This document shows positions 38,215 through 46,025 of a DNA stretch of 64,000 nt, piece by piece; the first letter of the stretch is position 1, and each line of letters starts with the position of its first letter. The notes under the pieces are model-generated. The model saw only the letters and a program-made list of their open reading frames with translations. It was not told the origin of the DNA and ran no database searches. Both the position numbers and the translations under genes were made by a program. Origin of the DNA: Tepidibacter thalassicus DSM 15285 (GTDB taxonomy: Bacteria > Bacillota > Clostridia > Peptostreptococcales > Peptostreptococcaceae); contig NZ_FQXH01000008.1 in assembly GCF_900129915.1 (NCBI RefSeq), positions 124,001 through 188,000 on the forward strand, given 5' to 3'.

Positions 38215-40020
38215 TTAATCTTCAACATTATAATAGTTTTCATAATCTTCTCTATCAACATCTTTCAATATTTTATATTGACCCCTTAATTTTTTATCTG
38301 ATTTTCTTATTTCAAAAGGAATTTTATCATATTCCTTTTTGTATTCTCTTAGTTTATTAATAAAATCATTTAATGCTTCAATATTATCCTTGCCTATACC
38401 TTTGAAGTCAAATAATTCATGATTTATAACTTTATAACCATTTACTTCTTTTGACTTAAATGAAACAACCTTTGAATATTTCGTTGCTATATTTATAGCT
38501 GCATTGACATCTGCATTAATTTGTAAACCACAGTTTTTACATACAAATCTCTCTTGACTTTCTCTATTTACTCTTTCCCCTTTTGAAACCACTTTTTCAT
38601 TGTGTCCACATCTACTACAGTTTTCACTTGTATATCTTGGATTTAATCTAATAAGTTTTGGTAAACCCTCTCTTTCACATTTTTCAACTAATATCCTATA
38701 CATTTGACCATAAGCCCATCTATTAATATTTTTTACTACTCTTTTAACCAACTTATTAGGTAAATTTTCAAACTTCTTAGTACTTTTTATCCTCTCATGA
38801 CTTTTATCTATGTTTAAATCTTCAAGATAAATTTGTGCTTCATATTTCTTTGATAAATCAATAATTTCATTAGCAACTCTATGAAGTATACCTGATATAT
38901 ATTTCTTATCTCTTGGATATTTGCTACTTCCATGCATTTGCATTATTGCTAATTTTTTTACAAATATTTCAAATTTTTCTTTGTACTCATTTCCATTGAA
39001 TTGTTTACTAAACAATAAATTATTATCTTTATCTAATACTGCTATTGTCGCAATATTAGTTATTCCCAAATCAATACCTAATTTATTTTTAAATTCTTTC
39101 TTCTTTTTCTTTATTTTTCTTAAAACTTCTCCATTTTTATTTTGTTCTTCATATCTTTTCTTTTTTTCTGCTCTTGTTTCAATATCTTCATTTAATGGAA
39201 TATCTAAATAGAAATCTTCTCCACGCTTAATTAACTTCATTGCACAAAATTTCATTTTTCTTTTTCTTGCCTGTTTTAGAAATCGCTCATGCCATTTTCC
39301 AAAAGCTAATGGCACTATTATATACGCTATACTTCTATTTTCTTTATAAATCTCTAGTGTAGGAAGATAATATAGTTTTATATCATCCTTATGTTTAATT
39401 GATTTTTGTTTATATAATTTAACATGTTCTTTCGATGTTATTTTGTTAAATACATATAATTTAGCATAATAACTATTCTTTTTAGGATTATATAAAAGAC
39501 AAGCGTCTCTATTAAAATCATATCGTGCAAAAGAAATCGGTCTATATTTATTAATATTATTAATCTTTCTATATAAATTTTTTATTTCTTGCTCTAAGTT
39601 ATGACACTGTTCTTTTGATAATGATGTATTAAAGGAAATTTCATTTAATAATTCATTAATTTTTTCATAAAGTACATTTATTCTATCTTTATTAGTTTCA
39701 GGAAAACTAACATCTGCATTTGCTTGTTTTAACTCTAGGTAACTCGCTATACTACAACCTACATCTTTTTTCAAGCTATCTCCTAAAGGCTCTAAATTAT
39801 ATTTTTTATGAATTTCAGTACCTTTAAAAAACTTTGCTATTGTTTCACCCTTGTAACTGCCATTTTTTAATTTATAATCTTTTTCAATAACATCTAAATT
39901 TTCTTTAGCATAATTCAACATTTCATAATATGCTTTTGTATAATTCTGAAACAAATTATCCAGTAGATTTTGTTTATAATTTGAAAGATTATGCAATTTT
40001 ACTTGTATAGTTCTTATCAT
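38215..40020 (-). CDS. compact type V-like (Cas12f/TnpB-related) RuvC nuclease beside a CRISPR array
   Basis: A 601-residue protein. The RuvC triad is intact: D317 (LGIDLG), E400 (IYLED) and D504 (INADVNAA). A zinc ribbon splits RuvC (C468, C471, C494, C497 in CSRCGH and CKNCGL). A FGKW motif at 240-243 recalls Cas12f. Residues 1-315 form a long N-terminal lobe with helical and basic parts, and ~517-601 extend past the usual TnpB end. Ordinary TnpB is ~370-430 residues; this length is that of compact Cas12 proteins. The RBS (AGGGAG) precedes the ATG, and the CRISPR array ends 68 bases upstream in the same direction, so co-transcription is possible. No cas1, cas2 or TnpA is present. It could instead be an enlarged TnpB using its own guide RNA. 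Confidence 0.8.
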   Translation of the reverse strand: MIRTIQVKLHNLSNYKQNLLDNLFQNYTKAYYEMLNYAKENLDVIEKDYKLKNGSYKGETIAKFFKGTEIHKKYNLEPLGDSLKKDVGCSIASYLELKQANADVSFPETNKDRINVLYEKINELLNEISFNTSLSKEQCHNLEQEIKNLYRKINNINKYRPISFARYDFNRDACLLYNPKKNSYYAKLYVFNKITSKEHVKLYKQKSIKHKDDIKLYYLPTLEIYKENRSIAYIIVPLAFGKWHERFLKQARKRKMKFCAMKLIKRGEDFYLDIPLNEDIETRAEKKKRYEEQNKNGEVLRKIKKKKKEFKNKLGIDLGITNIATIAVLDKDNNLLFSKQFNGNEYKEKFEIFVKKLAIMQMHGSSKYPRDKKYISGILHRVANEIIDLSKKYEAQIYLEDLNIDKSHERIKSTKKFENLPNKLVKRVVKNINRWAYGQMYRILVEKCEREGLPKLIRLNPRYTSENCSRCGHNEKVVSKGERVNRESQERFVCKNCGLQINADVNAAINIATKYSKVVSFKSKEVNGYKVINHELFDFKGIGKDNIEALNDFINKLREYKKEYDKIPFEIRKSDKKLRGQYKILKDVDREDYENYYNVED

Positions 40021-40087
40021 TTTAACTACTCCCTGTAAACAATTTGTCTATATTTAATAATAAAAAGCATTCATTTTAATTATGTAT

Positions 40088-40583
40088 TTCATCATCCCAC
40101 ATAGTTAATATAAAACGCGTTGTTCGTTGGCGACGCTCATATATTTGAAACTCCACAGTTTACATCCCACATAGTTAATATAAAACAAGTTCTTTGGTGC
40201 AGATACTTTCGCTTTGGTCGTGTTTACATCCCACATAGTTAATATAAAACTTATCAGATGAACATAATGTAGTATATATAACAAGTAAGTTTACATCCCA
40301 CATAGTTAATATAAAACGAACATAAATTCATTCGCTTTAGTTGTTACAGATAGTAAGTTTACATCCCCACATAGTTAATATAAAACATTCTTCCATTTCT
40401 TCAACAAAACTTATCCCATCTTCGTTTACATCCCCACATAGTTAATATAAAACTTACCTGTTTATGATGTGTTGTTGCCGTTGTATAAAAATTTACATCC
40501 CCACATAGTTAATATAAAACCAAGCTGTCTTGCTAATTTCTCATCTTCATATATTTTACATCCCCACATAGTTAATATAAAAC
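40088..40583 (-). CRISPR. CRISPR array, 8 repeats and 7 spacers, type I-B-like repeat
   Basis: Repeats lie at 40088-40116, 40158-40186, 40222-40250, 40289-40317, 40357-40386, 40424-40453, 40491-40520 and 40554-40583; spacers are 41, 35, 38, 39, 37, 37 and 33 bases. On the minus strand the repeat is GTTTTATATTAACTATGTGG followed by GATGTAAAC (29 nt, four copies) or GGATGTAAAC (30 nt, four copies). The last repeat in that direction (40088-40116) has lost its final five bases, so the leader should be at the high-coordinate side and transcription runs toward the nuclease gene. The repeat closely resembles, from memory, the type I-B repeat of Clostridioides difficile. No type I-B cas genes are nearby. 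Confidence 0.95.
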
Positions 40584-41082
40584 CCCAAAATTCACGAATA
40601 ATTCATCAACTATGTATTAAAATATACGTTGCTATGCAACTTTAATCCTATCCACCGTTTAAAACGTATGAATAAGATAGTGAAATGTAAACTACATATT
40701 TAAATTTGCAGCAAACCTCTTCTTTAAATAACGTTTCTCTATCAATTATTATTACTACACTAAAATAAGTTTATTTATGATTTACAAATTCCTAACCGTA
40801 GGTTTACTGCAAATTTATTTATTCAGTTTCAGTTTTTTTATTTTAAAAATATATGAAACTTTGCTTATACCCTCTATAAAATTTAAATGATAAAATTTAA
40901 AATATATTGAATTTATTTTCTTATATATTATACCACTAATCTACATATATATCTATTATTGGTTATTATTTTATAAAATTTCACAGCTACTATTTTAATA
41001 CTTCATCTTATTTATGAATGCAGAAACATTTATTATACTTTAAATTAACACTTTTAAGCTAAAAATACATTTTCTATAAAAT
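40584..41082. other. gene-free array leader region with structured segments
   Basis: No credible gene. 40620-40700 can fold: GTTGC-TAT-GCAAC at 40627-40639, an outer ATACGTT/AACGTAT pair and CTATC/GATAG. Two 8-mers complementary to the plus-strand repeat occur in the same order as in it: AACTATGT at 40608 and ATGTAAAC at 40684. A 17-base inverted repeat with one mismatch spans 40702-40718 and 40800-40816. The remainder (~40820-41080) is AT-rich and featureless. It is the natural place for the array promoter and, if one exists, a tracr-like RNA. Confidence 0.5.
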
Positions 41083-41448
41083 CTATATTTTATTATATTT
41101 CTTAACATTACCCTTACTCTTTTTAACTGAATATTTTTTACTATTCTTCTTAAATTTGTTTAAAATTGCTTTACTCAAGTCTACATTCATTTCATTACAT
41201 AATAGTAGCAAGTATATTGCAACATCTGCAATTTCTTCTTCAACTTTAATCTTATCTTTACTTTTAATCAAATCATTAACCTTTCCACTGAAAACATTCT
41301 AACAATTCACCCGCCTCTATATTTAGAAAAATTGCTAAATCTTTAGGATTATGAAACTGCTTCCAATCCCTTTCATCTCTAAATTCAAGTATTTTTGATA
41401 TTACTTCTTCTAAACTATTATTCAATTCATAAACCTTCTTTCTATAAT
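41083..41448 (-). pseudogene. MazG-like nucleotide pyrophosphohydrolase, frameshifted
   Basis: The first part reads SLEEVISKILEFRDERDWKQ and then HNPKDLAIFLNIEAGELLEC before a stop at about 41280. The second part, in another frame, continues VNDLIKSKDKIKVEEEIADV and AIYLLLLCNEMNVDLSKAIL. Together they match the all-alpha MazG/dCTP-pyrophosphatase-like family (EAGELLE and EEEIADVAIYLL are the metal-binding EExx(E/D) pairs). A one- or two-base shift breaks the frame. Such enzymes are frequent cargo of phages and defence islands. No function is expected now unless the break is a sequencing error. Confidence 0.7.
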
Positions 41449-41644
41449 AAGTCTCTATCCATATATTTTATATTTCTACAATTTATATAAATTTCCTTCA
41501 CTATTCATTAAATTTTTCTTGCAAGTTTGTAAACAAATGTACTTAATAAATTTATATCTTCATTTATAAAGTTAATATCTGTAAACTACCCCCACACAAT
41601 ATTAAGTTTTTTAAGCACCTTAAAAGCAAAATATTTCCCCCCTG

Positions 41645-42115
41645 CTAGTCATCTAACATATTTATCGCTCTTAGTTTATCTTCTTTATTAGCATTAATAT
41701 AAAAATCCTCTGTAACTTTACTTGACGAATGTCTCAATATTTTGCTCACAGTAACTATATCCACTTGTTTCTCTTTTAATAACCTAGTTCCTAGAGTATG
41801 CCTAAATGAATGAACTTTCACACTTTTAATCCCAGCTATTTTTCAATACTTCTCAATTATCCTATTTATTGTACTCCTTGTAAGATTTTCTCTTTGTCCT
41901 ATAAATAATTTATTCCTCTTGCTTAATGGTCTAACCTTTAAATATTCTAGAACTGCTTTTTTTGCTTTATTGTTTAGAAGTACTTCTCTATATTTGTTTC
42001 CTTTACCTCTTCTTATAGTTATGTAACTATAATTGTTTTTTCCATTTCTATCAATTATATGAATATCATTCACTTCAAAATTAATCAGTTCAAAAACTTA
42101 GATTATCAACACTTT
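41645..42115 (-). pseudogene. tyrosine integrase, C-terminal fragment with a nonsense codon
   Basis: The frame runs ELINFEVNDIHIID, then TIRRGKGNKYREVLL, an in-frame TGA at 41843-41845, and on to HSFRHTLGTRLLKEK, ILRHSSSKVTEDFY and INMLDD. These are the catalytic-domain motifs of a phage-type integrase (HxxR, then His and the nucleophile Tyr). The N-terminal fragment is 770 bases away at 42883-42999, beyond an IS3 remnant. The integrase that moved the island is therefore dead. Confidence 0.8.
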
Positions 42116-42882
42116 TTAGGACACTTTTTTGTCGGACATCAATAGTCTATATTCTACAGAGCTAAGACAACCTAATACCCCATGTATTGTGTAGTTGTTA
42201 TACCAATTTATATAATCAAATAACTCATATTCTAGTTGTTCAAAATTTTCAAACACTTTATTGAAGGTAAACTCTGTTTTTATAATCTTAAAAATAACCT
42301 CTGCTACAGCATTATCATAAGGGCATCCTTTCTTGCTTAGAGAGCGCTTTATTTCAAAAGTTTTCAACAGTTCATCTATAGCTTTACTCTTAAATTCATT
42401 TCCCCTATCAGTATGTAGTATTTCAATCTCATTAAGTGGTCTTTTAATCTTAGAAAAAACTTTACATACAAGCTTTGAATCCTTGTTCTTACCAGCAGCA
42501 TATCCAATAATTTCACAGTTATATAAATCTAATAATATACATATATAATTCCACTTTCCTTTAAACATTTACATAGATCAAATCACTTACTACAACCTCT
42601 AGGCACTCTTGGGTATTAAATTCTCTATTTACACATTATCTAATTTACTATCGTGTGATTTTTTCACAGGGGTATAATAAATTAGACTTCTAGATATATT
42701 TAGTAATTTACACATGGCGCTGATAATATTTGCTTTAAAATATCATTTTCCATTTTTAAACGTTGATTCTCTTTTCTAAGTTTTATAAGTTCGTTTTCTT
42801 CATCACTTCTATTATCGTTAGCTTTAAAAGATTTGATATTGTTATAATCAGAAATCCACTTATTTACTGTAGACCTAGCTAT
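42116..42882 (-). mobile_element. degraded IS3-family insertion inside the integrase gene
   Basis: From right to left on the minus strand: an OrfA tail (IARSTVNKWISDYNN and a coiled coil ending ENQRLKMENDILKQ; to 42700), a broken OrfB N-terminus (CKLLNISRSLIYYTPVKK) with an internal deletion, then the DDE core at 42116-42568 (LHTDRGNEF and NAVAEVIFKIIK). The start of OrfA is missing because a deletion joins it directly to integrase codons at ~42882. The low-coordinate end (GTCCGACAAAAAAGTGTCCT) resembles an IS3 tip. The element is inactive. Confidence 0.75.
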
Positions 42883-42999
42883 TTTTAAAAAATCTAAGAA
42901 TAAAGATATATTTATTTTATAAGTTTTTATAGTCCTTTTTGATAGTTTTCTTATTTGACAATCAAAAATATATTCCTTCAAAACATCTTTTCCGTACAA
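42883..42999 (-). pseudogene. tyrosine integrase, N-terminal fragment
   Basis: Starts at TTG (42999) with TAGGAGG upstream and reads KDVLKEYIFDCQIRKLSKRT then IKTYKINISLFLDFLK, the arm-binding/SAM-like N-terminus of tyrosine recombinases. It then fuses in frame to IS3 OrfA, making a chimeric frame that runs to 42700. It lies ~180 bases inside the right repeat copy, where an integrase gene is expected relative to its attachment site. Confidence 0.7.
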
Positions 43000-43115
43000 A
43001 AAAATCACCCTCCTACATAGACATTTTGATACATGTCCATATAAAAAGGTGATATACATTGTGTATATTCTTAATTCAAAGCCTAAAATTCAAAACGTAT
43101 ATCATAGCTAATAGA

Positions 43116-43139
43116 AAATTAAGACGTATATCTTAATTT
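43116..43139. terminator. hairpin behind yebC
   Basis: AAATTAAGA pairs with TCTTAATTT across CGTATA. It is 45 bases beyond the yebC stop and may replace the terminator displaced to 37850-37889. Confidence 0.45.
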
Positions 43140-43180
43140 AAATCCACATGTAAACCTTATTAAACTTTTAATTCCAACGT

Positions 43181-43303
43181 TTTCTATTCCATCTCCCAGT
43201 TGTGATACACGTTTTGTATATCATCGTCATCTTCCATCATATCTATCATTTTATTCATAGCCTTAACTTGCTCTTCAGATTCAAGTTTAGTTGTAGTTTG
43301 AGG
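43181..43303. repeat. right copy of the yebC 3'-end direct repeat (candidate attachment site)
   Basis: The counterpart of 37901-38023. Here it is the functional 3' end of yebC; the three differences change one residue ([12 protein letters not shown] here, [12 protein letters not shown] on the left). The element thus restored the gene it entered, the usual strategy of integrative elements. Confidence 0.8.
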
Positions 43304-43912
43304 AAGCATTTTTACATCTGCTGATATAAATTCATATCCTTTTTCAGCTAATGCATCTCTTACTGCACCAAAATCTTCCGGTGCTGTTATTATTTCAAAT
43401 CCTTCTTCTTCAGATATAAAATCTTCTGCTCCAGCTTCAAGTGCTATATCCATTAATTCTTCTTCATCAATCTCTCCATCATTTTCAATCATTATCTGTC
43501 CTTTTCTATCAAACATAAATCCTACACAACCTGAAGTTCCTAACTTTCCACCATTTTTATCAAAATAATATCTTACATTTCCAGCTGTTCTATTTTTATT
43601 ATCAGTTAAAGCTTCTACAATAACAGCAACCCCGCCAGGTCCATATCCTTCATATACAACAGCTTCATAATTATCTCCTTCAAGACCACCTGCACCTTTT
43701 TTAATTGCTCTTTCTATATTATCATTAGGCATATTATCAGCCTTTGCTTTTTCAATCGCATTCTTTAACGCTGCATTGTATTCAGGATCAGCACCACCTT
43801 GTCTAACTGCAACAGTTATAAGTCTTGCATGTTTAGTAAATATCTTTGCTCTTTTAGCATCTTGCTTACCTTTTCTATGTTTTATATTAGCCCATTTTGA
43901 ATGTCCTGCCAT
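43184..43912 (-). CDS. yebC: YebC/PmpR family transcriptional regulator or translation factor
   Basis: A 242-residue protein of normal family length starting [20 protein letters not shown], with the central [18 protein letters not shown]. YebC proteins bind DNA as regulators, and members of the family have also been linked to relieving ribosome stalling at prolines. The gene is intact although an island sits at its 3' end, because the island supplied a matching last 37 codons. A ribosome site TATAAGGAGG precedes it. Confidence 0.95.
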   Translation of the reverse strand: MAGHSKWANIKHRKGKQDAKRAKIFTKHARLITVAVRQGGADPEYNAALKNAIEKAKADNMPNDNIERAIKKGAGGLEGDNYEAVVYEGYGPGGVAVIVEALTDNKNRTAGNVRYYFDKNGGKLGTSGCVGFMFDRKGQIMIENDGEIDEEELMDIALEAGAEDFISEEEGFEIITAPEDFGAVRDALAEKGYEFISADVKMLPQTTTKLESEEQVKAMNKMIDMMEDDDDIQNVYHNWEME

Positions 43913-43974
43913 GATTAAACCTCCTTATAGTTCTAATAATTATAAACATAGTAATTTTAGCATAAAACTTAATT

Positions 43975-44733
43975 TTAGTAAAAGTCAAATTTAGGCGGAG
44001 CCGGAGGCATTACTCTTTTATGTTCAGATCTTTTATGAAGTCTTTCTATTATTTCTCTATCTCTTTGCGGAATATCCTTCCCTTCTATTAAATCATCTAT
44101 CATATCATAAGTCGTTCCCATTTCATTTTCATCAGTTTGCCCTTCCCAAAGTCCAGCTGAAGGCGGTCTATTTATAACATCTTTTGGAACTCCTAATACT
44201 TTAGCCCACTCATAAACTTCTCTCTTTGTCAAATTAGCTATAGGAAGTATATCTACTCCCCCATCACCATACTTCGTAAAATAACCAGTGTATACTTCAG
44301 CCGCATTATCAGTTCCAACTACTAAATAATTTAAATTGTTAGCAACTGTATAAAGAGTACTCATTCTAAGTCTTGCTCTTAAATTAGCATCTGATATTCT
44401 ATTATTTTCTTCTTTATGTATATTTTTTTCTTTCATATTATTAATAACTTTATTAAAAAGCAGCGAGTGAACTTCTGTTAAGTCCAAATCTAAATACTCA
44501 ATTCCAGAAGCCTTAACTACCTTTAAAGCATCTTCTCTATCTTTTGGATTACTTTTAATAGGCATAATTACTCCTAATGAATTTTCTTTAAAAGCCTTTT
44601 TAATTAAAAAAGTAACAACTGCTGAATCTATTCCTCCTGAAATTCCAACAACTAACCCCTTAGTATTAGATATTTTAACTTGTTCTCTTAACCACTCAAC
44701 AGTTTTTTCTATTTTTTGTTCTACTGCTAACAT
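43975..44733 (-). CDS. nadE: NH3-dependent NAD+ synthetase
   Basis: A 252-residue N-type ATP pyrophosphatase with the PP-loop GISGGIDSAVV (~residues 29-39), VVGTDNAAEVYTGYFTKYGDGGVDI and RPPSAGLWEGQTDENEMG. It lacks the glutaminase domain, so it uses free ammonia, which is plentiful in an amino-acid fermenter. It makes NAD+ from nicotinate adenine dinucleotide. Confidence 0.96.
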   Translation of the reverse strand: MLAVEQKIEKTVEWLREQVKISNTKGLVVGISGGIDSAVVTFLIKKAFKENSLGVIMPIKSNPKDREDALKVVKASGIEYLDLDLTEVHSLLFNKVINNMKEKNIHKEENNRISDANLRARLRMSTLYTVANNLNYLVVGTDNAAEVYTGYFTKYGDGGVDILPIANLTKREVYEWAKVLGVPKDVINRPPSAGLWEGQTDENEMGTTYDMIDDLIEGKDIPQRDREIIERLHKRSEHKRVMPPAPPKFDFY

Positions 44734-44797
44734 CTACCTTCTCCTTTCTTTTTTATATAAGATTAATTATACCATAAATATAATTTTAAAGATAAAA

Positions 44798-44819
44798 AAC
44801 CGAGGAATTACCCTCGGTT
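44798..44819 (-). terminator. terminator after the CoA-binding protein gene
   Basis: AACCGAGG pairs with CCTCGGTT across a 6-base loop, followed by TTTTTT on the minus strand. Confidence 0.8.
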
Positions 44820-44826
44820 ATATTCT

Positions 44827-45234
44827 TTATAATTCTACATATAAACAATCATAAAATACTATGTTAAGTCCTAATTTTTCAGCTTTATCTATTGTTTCCT
44901 CATCAAAACTTCCCGGTTGAAACCACACATATTTTATTCCTTGCTCAACTATATCTTCTAACATTTTTAAAGATATCTTTGGATTTACAAGCATATTTAC
45001 ACAATCTACCTTTTCCGGAATTTCCTTAATAGAAGAATATATCTTATCACCATCTATTTCACTGTATTTTGGATTTATCCCATAAACTGTATATCCTTTT
45101 TCTTTTAGTTTTTTGAATATCTTATATCCATATCTTGTTTTATCTTCAGTAACTCCTATAACTGCCCATTTTTTCTTTTCAAGCATCTCTTTTTTTGTCA
45201 TATCTATTTTATCCATAAAATTCGCCGTTACCAA
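44827..45234 (-). CDS. CoA-binding domain protein (YccU-like)
   Basis: About 123-135 residues forming a single Rossmann-like CoA-binding domain (KKWAVIGVTEDKTRYGYKIF, VYGINPKY, VWFQPGSFDEETI). The start is uncertain: TTG at 45234, or ATGs giving MDKID or MTKKEML, none with a strong ribosome site. An inverted repeat (45225-45239 with 45304-45317) can fold the leader. Function unknown. Confidence 0.85.
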   Translation of the reverse strand: MVTANFMDKIDMTKKEMLEKKKWAVIGVTEDKTRYGYKIFKKLKEKGYTVYGINPKYSEIDGDKIYSSIKEIPEKVDCVNMLVNPKISLKMLEDIVEQGIKYVWFQPGSFDEETIDKAEKLGLNIVFYDCLYVEL

Positions 45235-45363
45235 ATACCCATAAAAACTTTTTAAGTTTTATACTTTGTTCTTTTTTTGAATAATCTCTAAGATTAATTT
45301 CATGGTATTTGTAACGGTTTTCACCTCCTTTTTAAATTATTATATACCCCTCATCGGTATTTT

Positions 45364-46014
45364 TCAATCTAAAATTATTTCTCCATTGTACTCTGATAAA
45401 TAAAACTCTTCTTTTTCTTCAATTTCTACTTTCCCATTAGTAAAATCAATTACCTTTTCCTTTATATTCTCAACTTCATCTATCCTTGAATATACAACTA
45501 TTGTTACCATATCTTCATATAATATTTCTTTTATTATATATCCTAAATTCAAAAGTTCATTTTGAACTTTTCCTAAAAGTGTATAATCAATCTTAAATCT
45601 TACATCTTTAAAAAGTATTCTATTTATTATTTTTCCTGCATTAAGACCTATTTTAGCACCCTTTGTATAAGCTCTAACAAGTCCTCCTGCTCCTAATTTT
45701 ATCCCTCCAAAATACCTAGTTACAACGACTGCTACATTTCTTAAATCCTCTTTTTTTATAACTTCTAATGTTGGTATTCCAGCTGTTCCTGAAGGTTCTC
45801 CATCATCACTATATCTCTGAATACCCATATTCATTCCAATAGTATATGCCCATACATTATGTGTTGCATCTTTATGTTTTTTCTTAATTTTATTTATAAA
45901 TTCTATAGCTTCTTCTTCAGTGCTTACAGGCTTTGCATATCCTATAAATCTAGATTTTTCTATTATAACTTCATCTTCTCCATATTCATGAATAGTTTTA
46001 TATTGCTTAACCAT
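45364..46014 (-). CDS. YigZ/IMPACT family protein
   Basis: A 216-residue protein with the IMPACT signature (FIGYAKPVSTEEEAIEFI, DDGEPSGTAGIP, VVVTRYFGGIKLGAGGLVRAY) and a C-terminal ferredoxin-like domain. Bacterial members bind nucleic acid or ribosomes with unknown function; the eukaryotic relative tunes GCN2. A clear AATAAGAGG site precedes the ATG. Confidence 0.92.
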   Translation of the reverse strand: MVKQYKTIHEYGEDEVIIEKSRFIGYAKPVSTEEEAIEFINKIKKKHKDATHNVWAYTIGMNMGIQRYSDDGEPSGTAGIPTLEVIKKEDLRNVAVVVTRYFGGIKLGAGGLVRAYTKGAKIGLNAGKIINRILFKDVRFKIDYTLLGKVQNELLNLGYIIKEILYEDMVTIVVYSRIDEVENIKEKVIDFTNGKVEIEEKEEFYLSEYNGEIILD

Positions 46015-46025
46015 TAAATCACCTC

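Noticed and set aside
38215-40020. Plain IS605 TnpB
   Set aside because: Not excluded, but the protein is ~180 residues longer than usual TnpB, no TnpA or element end is visible, and the array abuts it in line.
41083-41271. Separate 62-residue gene
   Set aside because: It is the second half of the frameshifted MazG-like gene; the first half lies directly upstream in another frame.
41585-41615. Possible ninth, degenerate CRISPR repeat (GTAAACTACCCCCACACAAT...)
   Set aside because: Only scattered matches to the repeat, no neighbouring spacer structure, and 1 kb from the array.
45240-45320. Leader peptide gene of 21 codons upstream of the CoA-binding gene
   Set aside because: Its only start codon (GTG) lies inside the ribosome site with no spacing, so translation is unlikely.
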